DNA of 64,000 bases, taken from contig NZ_BOQL01000048.1 in the NCBI RefSeq assembly GCF_018332655.1, forward strand, positions 1 to 64,000, written 5' to 3'. The notes beneath the pieces were generated by a model. That model was not told the DNA's origin. It saw nothing but the letters and a program-made list of their open reading frames with translations, and did no database searches. This stretch comes from Actinoplanes auranticolor (GTDB taxonomy: Bacteria; Actinomycetota; Actinomycetes; Mycobacteriales; Micromonosporaceae). Of this stretch, positions 51,001 through 57,537 are shown in pieces (position 1 is the stretch's first letter; each line of letters opens with the position of its first letter). Made by a program: the position numbers and the translations under genes.

Positions 51001-51360
51001 GTGAGAGCGGTGGCCTTCAGCCCGGACGGGCGCACGATGGCAACCGGTGGCCGGGACGAGACGGTGGTCCTGTGGGACACCGCGAATCCGGCCACGCCGA
51101 TCCGGGTCGCCTCGATCCCGTCCGGCCTCGGCGGCGAGGTGCGCGCCCTGGTGTTCCGGCGCGACGGGCGCACCCTGGCGGTCACCGGGGAGTCCTCCCG
51201 CACCAGCGCCACCGTCACCCTGTGGAGCTACGCGAAGCTGAACAGCCTGCGGACCGACCCGGCCGGCTACGCCTGCGCGATCACCGGCCGCGGCCTCACC
51301 GCGAGCGAATGGGCCCGGTACGTCCCCGAGCTGCCTTACCGGCGCACCTGCCGCGGCTGA
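48076..51360 (+). CDS. TIR domain protein with TM helix, coiled coil and WD40 propellers
   Basis: A 1094-residue protein. Residues 1-150 are a TIR domain (FNGFISYSHAADGRLA, RDQTGLSVTPALW, LLASPEAAESPWVNREIEHW), in which Glu84 lies where the TIR NADase glutamate is expected. A membrane helix occupies about 190-210. Residues about 213-390 are a long Ala/Arg/Gln/Glu coiled coil. From about 420 to 1085 come roughly twelve to fourteen WD40 repeats (FSPDGKTLAVVGAQDKAVLWD, FSPDGRTLAVGGESRTLTLWN) that would form two propellers. ATG 48076 has GGGGGA 7 nt upstream. Likely an NAD-consuming or scaffold TIR effector, triggered via the propellers. Its partner is the SLOG-like protein. Confidence 0.85.
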   Translation: MTFNGFISYSHAADGRLAPAVQRGLHRLAKPWHRRRALWIFRDQTGLSVTPALWSSIQTALDGSEYFVLLASPEAAESPWVNREIEHWIATKTADRILPVVTDGDWDWDRERHDFTADSTAVPAALRGVFTEEPLFLDLRWARGSEHLSLQHSRFRDAIAQLAAPMHGVSKDELEGEDVRQHRRARRLRSGAVATLVLLTLLASVTGMSAVRNAERARAAAAEALRQQQVAEVQRGSAERSAQEALRQQELAKEQQTLAQQQRTRATEAAAAADEAERLAQEQQKLADQAAVEARRQQRLADRAATRTREQQRLAAEASERAQRLAKEAQRLARIAEEQRRLARVAAAEAARQQAKADEQQRIAVSRRLMARAKTSVVEDPKTALMLGAAAHVLRPDAESHKELAGVVTSTNYAGTLRNVTSTAYARDGVLAALGTDGRVTLWNVADRRNPVRLAALRDPAATAGSVLFSPDGKTLAVVGAQDKAVLWDVAVRTRPVRLVTLPNDGTVRSMAYSADGRTFVTGDRSGITTLWNTGDRTAPILITELDGFVPYPVEDLAFSPDGRTLIVDKGRFVPVYDMTDPLDPVSLRGVVGFGGSPMVFTRDSSKLIVGDYDGTVAFYDIEARRVEKQAEKQVRVMDDDSPQPPPMPPDEPDWGAYDRVTSLGGNITALALSSNGKMMAAGDVDGTVTVWDGRTVVSSMRTNAAISAVGFAPGAGTLVATDTSGTATMWNVAPRGAPDRLAALTLPGGPHRTTVFRPDGGSLLAAGSDGTAKSWKVANPSRPIPGAPVTVHSGPVRSVAFSPDRRTVAAVGAEDGRLTVAEVARPARPTALAVLPEEVRGTNVMAFSPDGRTLAVVADPTRLMLWDLTGRRPALRATVSGGSFGAAIAFSPDGRTLAVGGESRTLTLWNVAGRSVPVRLATLTGHSDSVESLAFTPGGRTLASAGFDATTMLWDVTDRARPHRLAVVGGHDRPVRAVAFSPDGRTMATGGRDETVVLWDTANPATPIRVASIPSGLGGEVRALVFRRDGRTLAVTGESSRTSATVTLWSYAKLNSLRTDPAGYACAITGRGLTASEWARYVPELPYRRTCRG

Positions 51361-51388
51361 CCCGGCTCCGGCCGGATCACGGCCTCGG

Positions 51389-52579
51389 TCAGGAAGGCCG
51401 GTCGAGGCCGGCGCGCCGGGTCCGGAGGAAGGCCCGCTCGGTCTCGTTGCCGGCCAGCGCGATCGCCTCGTCGTAGGCGGCCGCGGCCTCCCGCGCCCGC
51501 CCGAGCCGGACCAGCAGATCAGCACGGGTGGCGGGCAGCAGGTGGTAGCCCGGTAGCTCCAGGTGCTCCAGCGCGGCCAGCGCCAGCGCCGGCCCGTGCA
51601 CCTCGGCGACCGCGACTGCCCGGTTCAGCGCGACCACGGGGGTCGGTGCCAGTGCCTGGAGCTGGTCGTAGAGGGCCAGGACCTGCTGCCAGTCGGTGGC
51701 CGGGCCGTCGGTGTGCACGGCGTTGATCGCCGCCTGGATCTGGTACGGGCCCGGCCGGTTGCGCCGCAGGCACCGGCGGACCAGGTCGTGGCCTTCGGCG
51801 ATGAGCGCGTGGTTCCACAGTGACCGGTCCTGGTCCGGCAGCAGCACCAGCTCGCCGGCCGGGCTCAGGCGGGCGGGCCGGCGCGCCTCGGTCAGCAGCA
51901 GCAGGGCGAGCAGGCCGAGCACCTCCGGCTCGTCGGGCATCAACGTGGCGAGCTCCCGGGCCAGCCGGATCGCCTCCGCGCACAGGTCCGTCCTGATCAG
52001 CGAACCGCTCGTGGCCGCGTACCCCTCGTTGAACATCAGGTAGAGCACGGTCAGGACCGGCGGCAGCCGGTCCGGAAGCTCCTGCTCGGCCGGCACCCGG
52101 TAGGGGATGCCGGTGTCGCGGATCTTCTTCTTGGCGCGCACGATCCGCTGGGCGATGGTCGCCTCCGGCATCAGGTACGCCCGGGCGATCTCCGGCACCT
52201 CCAGGCCACCGAGCAGGCGCAAGGTGAGAGCGGTCCGCGCGTCCGGGGCGAGCGCCGGGTGGCAGCAGGTGAAGATGAGCCGAAGCTGGTCGTCGCGCAC
52301 CGGTCCCACCTCCTCGGGTTCGTCGTGCTGGTGCAGCAGCAGCGCCTGGGCGTGCCGGGCCTCGCGGGTGGACTCCCGGCGGAGCCGGTCGATGGCCCGG
52401 TTGCGGGCGGTGGTCACGATCCAGGCGCCGGGGTTCGGTGGCAGGGTGTCCCACTTCTCCAGGGCCACCGCGAACGCGTCCTGGACGGCCTCCTCGGCGA
52501 GGCTGATGTCGCCGAGGAGGCGCACGAGCGTCGCCACGCAGCGGCCGTACTCCGCTCGGTAGACGCCGTCCAGGTCCAT
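51389..52579 (-). CDS. ECF sigma factor, ECF42/SigG-like with C-terminal extension
   Basis: A 396-residue ECF sigma factor of the ECF42 class. Sigma2 (LVRLLGDISLAEEAVQDAFAVAL) and sigma4 (GLEVPEIARAYLMPEATIAQRIVRAKKKI) are followed by a long C-terminal extension with TPR-like repeats and the characteristic LLPDQDRSLWNHALIAEG block. The DGPF protein gene lies 17 nt upstream on the same strand, which is the hallmark partner of ECF42. No anti-sigma gene is needed in this class. Start ATG 52579; the frame continues 40 codons upstream without support. Confidence 0.9.
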   Translation of the reverse strand: MDLDGVYRAEYGRCVATLVRLLGDISLAEEAVQDAFAVALEKWDTLPPNPGAWIVTTARNRAIDRLRRESTREARHAQALLLHQHDEPEEVGPVRDDQLRLIFTCCHPALAPDARTALTLRLLGGLEVPEIARAYLMPEATIAQRIVRAKKKIRDTGIPYRVPAEQELPDRLPPVLTVLYLMFNEGYAATSGSLIRTDLCAEAIRLARELATLMPDEPEVLGLLALLLLTEARRPARLSPAGELVLLPDQDRSLWNHALIAEGHDLVRRCLRRNRPGPYQIQAAINAVHTDGPATDWQQVLALYDQLQALAPTPVVALNRAVAVAEVHGPALALAALEHLELPGYHLLPATRADLLVRLGRAREAAAAYDEAIALAGNETERAFLRTRRAGLDRPS

Positions 52580-52596
52580 GGTGCCGGGCCGCCCGT

Positions 52597-52953
52597 TCAG
52601 CTTTCCGGCTCGTCTTCGAAGGGCCGCACCTCGACCGGTCCCATGCAGGCCTCGGAGCACTTGGCCGCCCAGCTGAGCGCCTCGTCGAGATCCTTGCACC
52701 GCAGCACCCAGAACCCGCCGAGCTGCTCCTTCGTCTCGGCGAACGGGCCGTCGGTCATGGTGGTCCGGCCGCCCTCGGCCCGGACCACGGTGGCGCTGTC
52801 CGCCGGCAGGAGGCCCCCGCCGAAGACCCAGGCTCCGGTGGCCTGCAGCTCCTGGTTGACCTTGTCGACCTGGTCGTAGGCCCTCTGCATGTCCTGCGGC
52901 GACGGGGCCGGCGTGCCCTCGACCATGTGCACGGCGAGCATGTACTGCTTCAT
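52597..52953 (-). CDS. YCII-related DGPF-domain protein
   Basis: A 118-residue protein with the DGPF signature TDGPFAETKEQLGGFWVLRCKDLDEAL. In ECF42 systems this gene is cotranscribed with, and regulated by, the sigma factor. ATG 52953 has GGAGG 7 nt upstream. It may act as an accessory or stress protein; its reaction is unknown. It precedes the sigma gene by 17 nt. Confidence 0.9.
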   Translation of the reverse strand: MKQYMLAVHMVEGTPAPSPQDMQRAYDQVDKVNQELQATGAWVFGGGLLPADSATVVRAEGGRTTMTDGPFAETKEQLGGFWVLRCKDLDEALSWAAKCSEACMGPVEVRPFEDEPES

Positions 52954-53016
52954 GATTCTTCCTCCGGTGGATAGACAGGTGAAATGGTGACAGAGCCGCG
53001 GGGTGATGTCGCCGGA

Positions 53017-53439
53017 TCAGGCGGACAGGCGCCGGGCGACAGCGGGGATCACGATCGCGGCGGCGACCAGGTGGGTCAGCATCAGCAGCGCCTTGGTGGC
53101 CGGCGCGGCGTCCACGATCACGTCCGGGACCAGCGACAGCGCGGTCAGGATCACGGTGGTCCGGACGAAGGCCCGCCGCGGGTGCCGGGCCGTGCGGGAC
53201 AGCACCGCGGCCAGGACGAGGCCGACGACCGAGAAGACGGCCGTCAGTACGCCGAATCCGGAAACCGGGATCGGTGCGCCGCTCACGTCGAGGCTGATGC
53301 CCGCGGCCTCACCGGCGGCGGCGACGATCATGGTGGCGGCACCGGCAGCCGCGGTGGCGGCGAGTCCGACCCCGATCGAGGCGACGACGCTCGAACCGGC
53401 GGTGCGGGTGGTCGTCGGGGTGGTGGCGATGGTGGTCAT
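53017..53439 (-). CDS. DUF6069-like four-helix membrane protein
   Basis: A 140-residue protein with four membrane helices (about 20-40, 60-82, 90-110, 118-136). The RTARHPRRAFVRTTVILTALSLVPD segment and overall size fit DUF6069. GGAGG lies 5 nt upstream of ATG 53439. Function unknown. It lies between the DGPF and Crp genes. Confidence 0.78.
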   Translation of the reverse strand: MTTIATTPTTTRTAGSSVVASIGVGLAATAAAGAATMIVAAAGEAAGISLDVSGAPIPVSGFGVLTAVFSVVGLVLAAVLSRTARHPRRAFVRTTVILTALSLVPDVIVDAAPATKALLMLTHLVAAAIVIPAVARRLSA

Positions 53440-53564
53440 GGTGCCCTCCGGCGGTCCGCGGGCCGGCTCCGTGCCGGCCTCTCACCAGGGCTACGAAAGG
53501 GCCCCGCCCCGATCGACGACTCCGCCGGAGATTCTCGGAACTTTTTTCCGGCAGTGCCGGCCGA

Positions 53565-54218
53565 TCATCGCGACGCCGCGAATTTAGCGAGGCGTTCCCG
53601 ATCCTGGACGACGACTCCGTGCCTGGTCACGGCCACGACGCCGGCCTCGGTGAGCCGGCCGAGCGCCCGGTTGACGGTCACCCGGCTCAGGCCGAGCACC
53701 CGGGCCAGCTCTTCCTGGGATCCCCGCCAGACGATCCGGCCGGCCGGCTCCTGCGCGTGCAGCCAGGCGGCGACCTGAGCCACCGCCGGCAGCGTCACGG
53801 CTCCGGCCAGGCGACGCCGACCGGTCATGACGTCCCCCGCGAGCTGCCCGAGGACGTGGGTGCGTACCGACGCCTGCTCGTCGAGGAGCTGCAGGAAACC
53901 CGACCGCGACAGCAGCCGCGCGGAGACCGCGGTGACAGCGACCAGGCCGGTCGTCGGCGTACCGGTGTCCAGGGTGGCGGGTTTGTCGGCGATCGCGGGC
54001 CCGGTCCACCGGTGGGTCCACACCTGCCGGCCCGAGGCCGCGACGTGCACGGCCGCCACCGTGCCGGACAGCAGCAACAGCACGGTGCTGACCGGCTCGC
54101 CGGCCGGGCGGATCAGCGCGCCGGCGTCGAAGGCCGCGGGGCTGCTCCGGCGGGTGAGCGTTCGCAGCTCGTCCGGCCCGAGCCGGCCGAACGCCGGGAT
54201 GGATCCCAACGAGGTCAT
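53565..54218 (-). CDS. Crp/Fnr-family transcriptional regulator
   Basis: A 217-residue regulator: cyclic-nucleotide-binding-like fold (about 5-125; no Cys cluster as in Fnr) and a winged-helix C-terminus with GSQEELARVLGLSRVTVNRALGRLTEAG. The ligand pocket is not obviously the cAMP type. ATG 54218 is chosen; a 16-bp palindrome begins at its first base, and no Shine-Dalgarno is present. It is divergent from the YCII gene and probably autoregulates while activating that neighbour. Confidence 0.88.
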   Translation of the reverse strand: MTSLGSIPAFGRLGPDELRTLTRRSSPAAFDAGALIRPAGEPVSTVLLLLSGTVAAVHVAASGRQVWTHRWTGPAIADKPATLDTGTPTTGLVAVTAVSARLLSRSGFLQLLDEQASVRTHVLGQLAGDVMTGRRRLAGAVTLPAVAQVAAWLHAQEPAGRIVWRGSQEELARVLGLSRVTVNRALGRLTEAGVVAVTRHGVVVQDRERLAKFAASR

Positions 54219-54233
54219 GTATCAAGTGATACA
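54218..54233. promoter_or_regulatory. Perfect 16-bp palindrome, candidate Crp/Fnr-type operator
   Basis: TGTATCA-AG-TGATACA is perfectly symmetrical. It overlaps the Crp start codon (autorepression) and its centre is 42.5 bp before the leaderless start of the YCII gene at 54268, the position expected for a class II activator. Confidence 0.65.
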
Positions 54234-54267
54234 GCGCTGCCCCGCCGCCCCGGCCTACCGTGCCGGC

Positions 54268-54540
54268 ATGTGGATCCTCGAGCTGGCTTTCACCGCCGCA
54301 CCCGAACGCCTGGCCGCACGAGCGCAGCATCGCCGCCGGCTCGCCGCCCTGCACGCCGACGGAGTGGTCCGGATGGCGGGCCCGTTCGCCGACGACGAAG
54401 GGGCGCTGATCGTGGTGGAGGCAGCCGACCGGCGCACCGTGGACGAGCTCATCGCCGCCGACCCCTACTTCACCACTCCGGGCGTTGCGGTCACCCGGAT
54501 CCGGCAGTGGCACCCGTTCCTCGGCGCACCATCTCGGTGA
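54268..54540 (+). CDS. YCII-related domain protein
   Basis: A 90-residue protein of the YCII fold: MWILELAFTAAPERLAARAQHRRRLAALHADGVVRMAGPF, then ALIVVEAADRRTVDELIAADPYFTTPG, with the strand and Asp-Pro pattern of YCII proteins. ATG 54268 has no Shine-Dalgarno, but TACCGT lies 6 nt upstream, so it is leaderless. It is downstream of the Crp palindrome and is probably its target. Its last 50 nt overlap the AlkD-like gene on the other strand. Confidence 0.82.
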   Translation: MWILELAFTAAPERLAARAQHRRRLAALHADGVVRMAGPFADDEGALIVVEAADRRTVDELIAADPYFTTPGVAVTRIRQWHPFLGAPSR

Positions 54541-55177
54541 TCCAGATCGGCGCGAACGGCGACGTGCAGTTCGGCGGGGTCGGATAGTCCTTGAGCACCT
54601 GCAGCCGCTCGCCGATGTCGATCGCGCGGGCGCGGTGCCCGGCGTGTTCGATGCCGATCTGGGCCAGGCAGTGGTTCATCGCCCATTGCAGGCGGTCCGG
54701 GGCGCCCTTCATCCCGGCCTCGATGACGTCGAGCAGCCCGGCGAGATCCAGACCCGCCGGCTTCTTCGCCACGCGTTCGGTGGTCAGCGCCCAGCCGGCG
54801 CTCGCGACCACCGGGTCGGGATCGGCGAGCCAGGCCCGGCGCAGTTCCTCGGCGTGCGGGTTCTTCTTGACCACGTAGTTGACGAGCCAGTCGTGCACCT
54901 TCGGGGTACGCGCCCGGCGCAGCATCACGTCCAGCTCGTCCCGCTCGAACGCCTTCGGCCGGCAGATCAGCAGCGCCAGCAGCCTGGCCGCGGTGTCACC
55001 GGTCTCCCACAGCTGCCGGGCGAGGTCCGGCTGGACCTTCAGCTGCTTGGCCAGCGCGCGCAACTTGGTGAGGTTCACCCCGTGATCGTCACCGTGTCTC
55101 TCGTTCACCTCACGTGCCCTCGGGTCCTCGAGCGCGGCCAGCTCGGCCATCACCTCGGCCACCGTCGTGTCAGCCAC
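54491..55177 (-). CDS. DNA alkylation repair protein, AlkD-like
   Basis: A 228-residue all-helical HEAT-like protein: LRALAKQLKVQPDLARQLWETGDTAARLLALLI, then VHDWLVNYVVKKNP and the C-terminal GHRARAIDIGERLQVLKDYPTPPNCTSPFAPIWITEMV, the usual AlkD-like ending. It should remove bulky alkylated bases such as N3- or N7-alkylpurines. GTG 55177 has GGGAGG 5 nt upstream and the right N-terminus; the frame continues upstream 225 codons without support. It overlaps the YCII gene by 50 nt on opposite strands. Confidence 0.85.
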   Translation of the reverse strand: MADTTVAEVMAELAALEDPRAREVNERHGDDHGVNLTKLRALAKQLKVQPDLARQLWETGDTAARLLALLICRPKAFERDELDVMLRRARTPKVHDWLVNYVVKKNPHAEELRRAWLADPDPVVASAGWALTTERVAKKPAGLDLAGLLDVIEAGMKGAPDRLQWAMNHCLAQIGIEHAGHRARAIDIGERLQVLKDYPTPPNCTSPFAPIWITEMVRRGTGATAGSG

Positions 55178-55322
55178 CCGGGCCTCCCGTCCTTCGCGTG
55201 GGAGCCTCAGCCTACGAGCCGGGATCGGTGCGGCGCCCACCCGGCGCATGATCTGATCGGTCCGCGCTGATCGGGCGCTGCCGGGCTGCCCCGCGTCAGG
55301 ATCGATCTCGAAGGGAGGCCCC

Positions 55323-56192
55323 GTGATCTCGGCTCTCAACCGGCTGGTCGACCTGGTCGAACAGCACCTCACCGAGGAGCTCGACCTCAGCGGGCTGGCC
55401 GGTGTGCTCGGCACGACGGAGTACCACCTCCGCCGGATGTTCTCGTCGCTGGCCGGCATGCCACTGTCGGAGTACGTGCGCCGGCGGCGCATGACCGTCG
55501 CGGCCGGCGACGTGGTGCGCGGCAACGACGATCTGCTGAGCATCGCCGTCCGGCACGGATACGGCTCCACCGAGGCGTTCGGCCGGGCGTTCCGGGCGGT
55601 CCACGGCACCGGGCCCGGCGAGGTCCGGCGGCACGGCGGCCCCCTTCGCACACAACCACAACTCAGGTTCCGCCTGACCGTCGAAGGGAGCATCCCCATG
55701 GACACCCGCATCCTCGACCGGCCCGCATTCCGGCTCGTCGGATACGCCGCCCGCGTCCCCCTGCTGCACCGGGGCGTCAACCCGCACATCCAGCAGCACA
55801 TCACCGCGCTGCCGCAGCAGGAGCACGGCCGGCTCAAGGCCCTCGGCAACACCGAGCCCGAGGGCCTGCTGCAGGTCAGCGACGACGTCGACCCGGACGG
55901 CGCCGAGGGCAGCGAGCTGACCTATCTGCACGGCGTCGCTGTCTCCCCGGACACCGCGGTGCCCGAGGATCTCGACGCCATCGGCGTACCGGCCGGCAGG
56001 TGGGCGGTCTTCCGCACCACGGGTCCGCATCCGCAGGCTCTGCAGGAGGGCTGGGCCGCGACCGCCACCGAATGGTTCCCGTCCAACCCCTGGCAGCTCC
56101 GGCCGGGTCCCTCGATCGTCGCTGTGCTCGAACGCGCGGCCGACTTCAGCACCGCGACCTGCGAACTGTGGCTGCCGGTCGAACCGGCGTGA
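55323..56192 (+). CDS. AraC-type regulator fused to a GyrI-like domain
   Basis: A 289-residue protein: AraC-type double helix-turn-helix (about 5-100; LDLSGLAGVLGTTEYHLRRMFSSLAG, AVRHGYGSTEAFGRAFRAVHG) and a C-terminal GyrI-like ligand-binding domain (about 115-289; FRLVGYAARVPL, GVPAGRWAVFRTTGP). GTG 55323 follows GGGAGG. Such regulators answer to small drug-like ligands; the ligand is unknown. Confidence 0.88.
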   Translation: MISALNRLVDLVEQHLTEELDLSGLAGVLGTTEYHLRRMFSSLAGMPLSEYVRRRRMTVAAGDVVRGNDDLLSIAVRHGYGSTEAFGRAFRAVHGTGPGEVRRHGGPLRTQPQLRFRLTVEGSIPMDTRILDRPAFRLVGYAARVPLLHRGVNPHIQQHITALPQQEHGRLKALGNTEPEGLLQVSDDVDPDGAEGSELTYLHGVAVSPDTAVPEDLDAIGVPAGRWAVFRTTGPHPQALQEGWAATATEWFPSNPWQLRPGPSIVAVLERAADFSTATCELWLPVEPA

Positions 56193-56201
56193 CCCGGGTG
56201 C

Positions 56202-57047
56202 CTACAGCGTGAGCATCGCCGCGGCGACCTCGTCGGCGGCGGTATCGGGGATGCTGGTGGCGGCCCGGTCGAGCACGAGCAGCCGCGCGCCGGGGATCTC
56301 GCGGGCGAGGGCCTCGCCGTTGCCCAGCGGGAAGAACGGGTCGCGGCGACCGTGCACCACGAGCGTGGGCACCGCCAGCTCGGGCAGACGCTCGCGCCAG
56401 CGTGGCGTGCAGTCGAGCTTGGCGAACACCATGCCCAGCTGATTGGCCATCTGGACCGCGGGCTGCGGGCCCGGCGTGCGGTCGTAGACCCGCTCGGCGG
56501 TCGCGCGGGCCGCGGCCGGGTCGTCGCCGAGGATCTCCGCGCGGATGGCGGCGCTCTGCGCCACGGCGGCGCGGTCGGACCAGTCGGGCAGCGGGACCGC
56601 GAAGGCCCGGCGCATCGTCGCCGCGTCGTGGTCGGGCAGGTCGTCGTCGACCGGGCCCGGCGCCACGGGCCGGGTCCCGGCCAGGGTGAGCGCCGAGAAG
56701 GCGTCCGGGTGGTCCAGCGCGGCGACCTGGGCGACCATGCCGCCGACGCCGATACCGGCCAGGTGCGCCGGGCGGTCGTCGAGCCCGCGGGCGAGCGCGG
56801 CGGCATCGGCGGCGAGGTCGCGCAACGTGTACGCCGGCGCGTCGGGGTCGACGGTTGCCGACGCGCCGGAGTCGCGCAGGTCGTAGCGCACGACATGGCG
56901 TCCGCCGTGGGCGAGGGCCAGGCACAGCGCGTCCGGCCAGGAGAGCATGGTCGTGCCACCGGCGAGCAGCACCAGGGGTGCCGCCTCGTCACCGAAGTGC
57001 TCAACCCCGAGCGTCACGCCCTCCGGTGTGCGGAACGCGGAATGCAT
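56202..57047 (-). CDS. Alpha/beta hydrolase-fold protein without catalytic Ser and His
   Basis: A 281-residue alpha/beta-hydrolase-fold protein. The nucleophile elbow reads GIGVGG, with Gly100 where Ser should be, and the late His of the triad is absent (LDRAATSIPD where GHxxP is usual), while the Asp in HGRRDPFFP is present. Otherwise the fold is typical (LLAGGTTMLSWPDAL, VRYDLRDSG). It is probably not a hydrolase; it may bind ligands or act as a lyase-like member. ATG 57047 has GGGGAG 7 nt upstream. It converges on the AraC/GyrI gene. Confidence 0.82.
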   Translation of the reverse strand: MHSAFRTPEGVTLGVEHFGDEAAPLVLLAGGTTMLSWPDALCLALAHGGRHVVRYDLRDSGASATVDPDAPAYTLRDLAADAAALARGLDDRPAHLAGIGVGGMVAQVAALDHPDAFSALTLAGTRPVAPGPVDDDLPDHDAATMRRAFAVPLPDWSDRAAVAQSAAIRAEILGDDPAAARATAERVYDRTPGPQPAVQMANQLGMVFAKLDCTPRWRERLPELAVPTLVVHGRRDPFFPLGNGEALAREIPGARLLVLDRAATSIPDTAADEVAAAMLTL

Positions 57048-57092
57048 CGCTCGTCTCCCCTCGCCGCCGACCTGCACGACTGTGGTGGTCGA

Positions 57093-57380
57093 TCAGAACG
57101 GGGGCGCGTCCTCGCCCATCAGCGCCAGGGTGACGCCGCCTTTTCCGGTCTTCAGGCTCTGCACCACGACCTTGCCGGTGCGGCCGTCGGGCAGCTCCAG
57201 CGTGAACGTCTTGCCGACCGCATTCTTGGGGCCGTAGCCGGCGTCGTTCGCCGGCCGGAAGTCGCCCGCCCAGGGCGGGACACCGCCCCGGCGGCTGGGC
57301 TCGGCGAAGAGCGCGGCGGTGCCGGGGGTACGGGTGCCGTCGGCGGCGACGAGCGTTGAGGAACTGCGAAAGGTAGCCAT
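57093..57380 (-). CDS. Small hypothetical protein
   Basis: A 95-residue protein with beta-strand-rich C-terminal part (KTFTLELPDGRTGKVVVQSLKTGKGGVTLAL), possibly an OB- or SH3-like barrel. ATG 57380 has no Shine-Dalgarno; TAGCCT lies 8 nt upstream, close to the leaderless pattern. No family recognised. Lies between two alpha/beta-hydrolase-fold genes. Confidence 0.6.
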   Translation of the reverse strand: MATFRSSSTLVAADGTRTPGTAALFAEPSRRGGVPPWAGDFRPANDAGYGPKNAVGKTFTLELPDGRTGKVVVQSLKTGKGGVTLALMGEDAPPF

Positions 57381-57537
57381 ATGCGTCAAGGCTAACCGAG
57401 CAGGCCGGTCCGTGGGGAACGCCGCCCGGTCCGGTTGCCGGACGACGGTTGATGATCACTCAGCGTGGCATCGACTCTCTACTATGCCTGGGGTCGCGGC
57501 ACCGCCGCCGCGAGCCACCGTCAGAAGGGTCGTCCGT

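Noticed and set aside
47947..51525. Long minus-strand open frame continuing from the SLOG-like gene across the TIR-WD40 gene
   Set aside because: Only its last 158 residues resemble a family; the rest is a shadow of the WD40 repeats.
52954..53016. ECF42-type promoter upstream of the DGPF gene
   Set aside because: TGTCACC and TGTCTATCC-like elements are present but no confident -35/-10 pair with correct spacing could be assigned.
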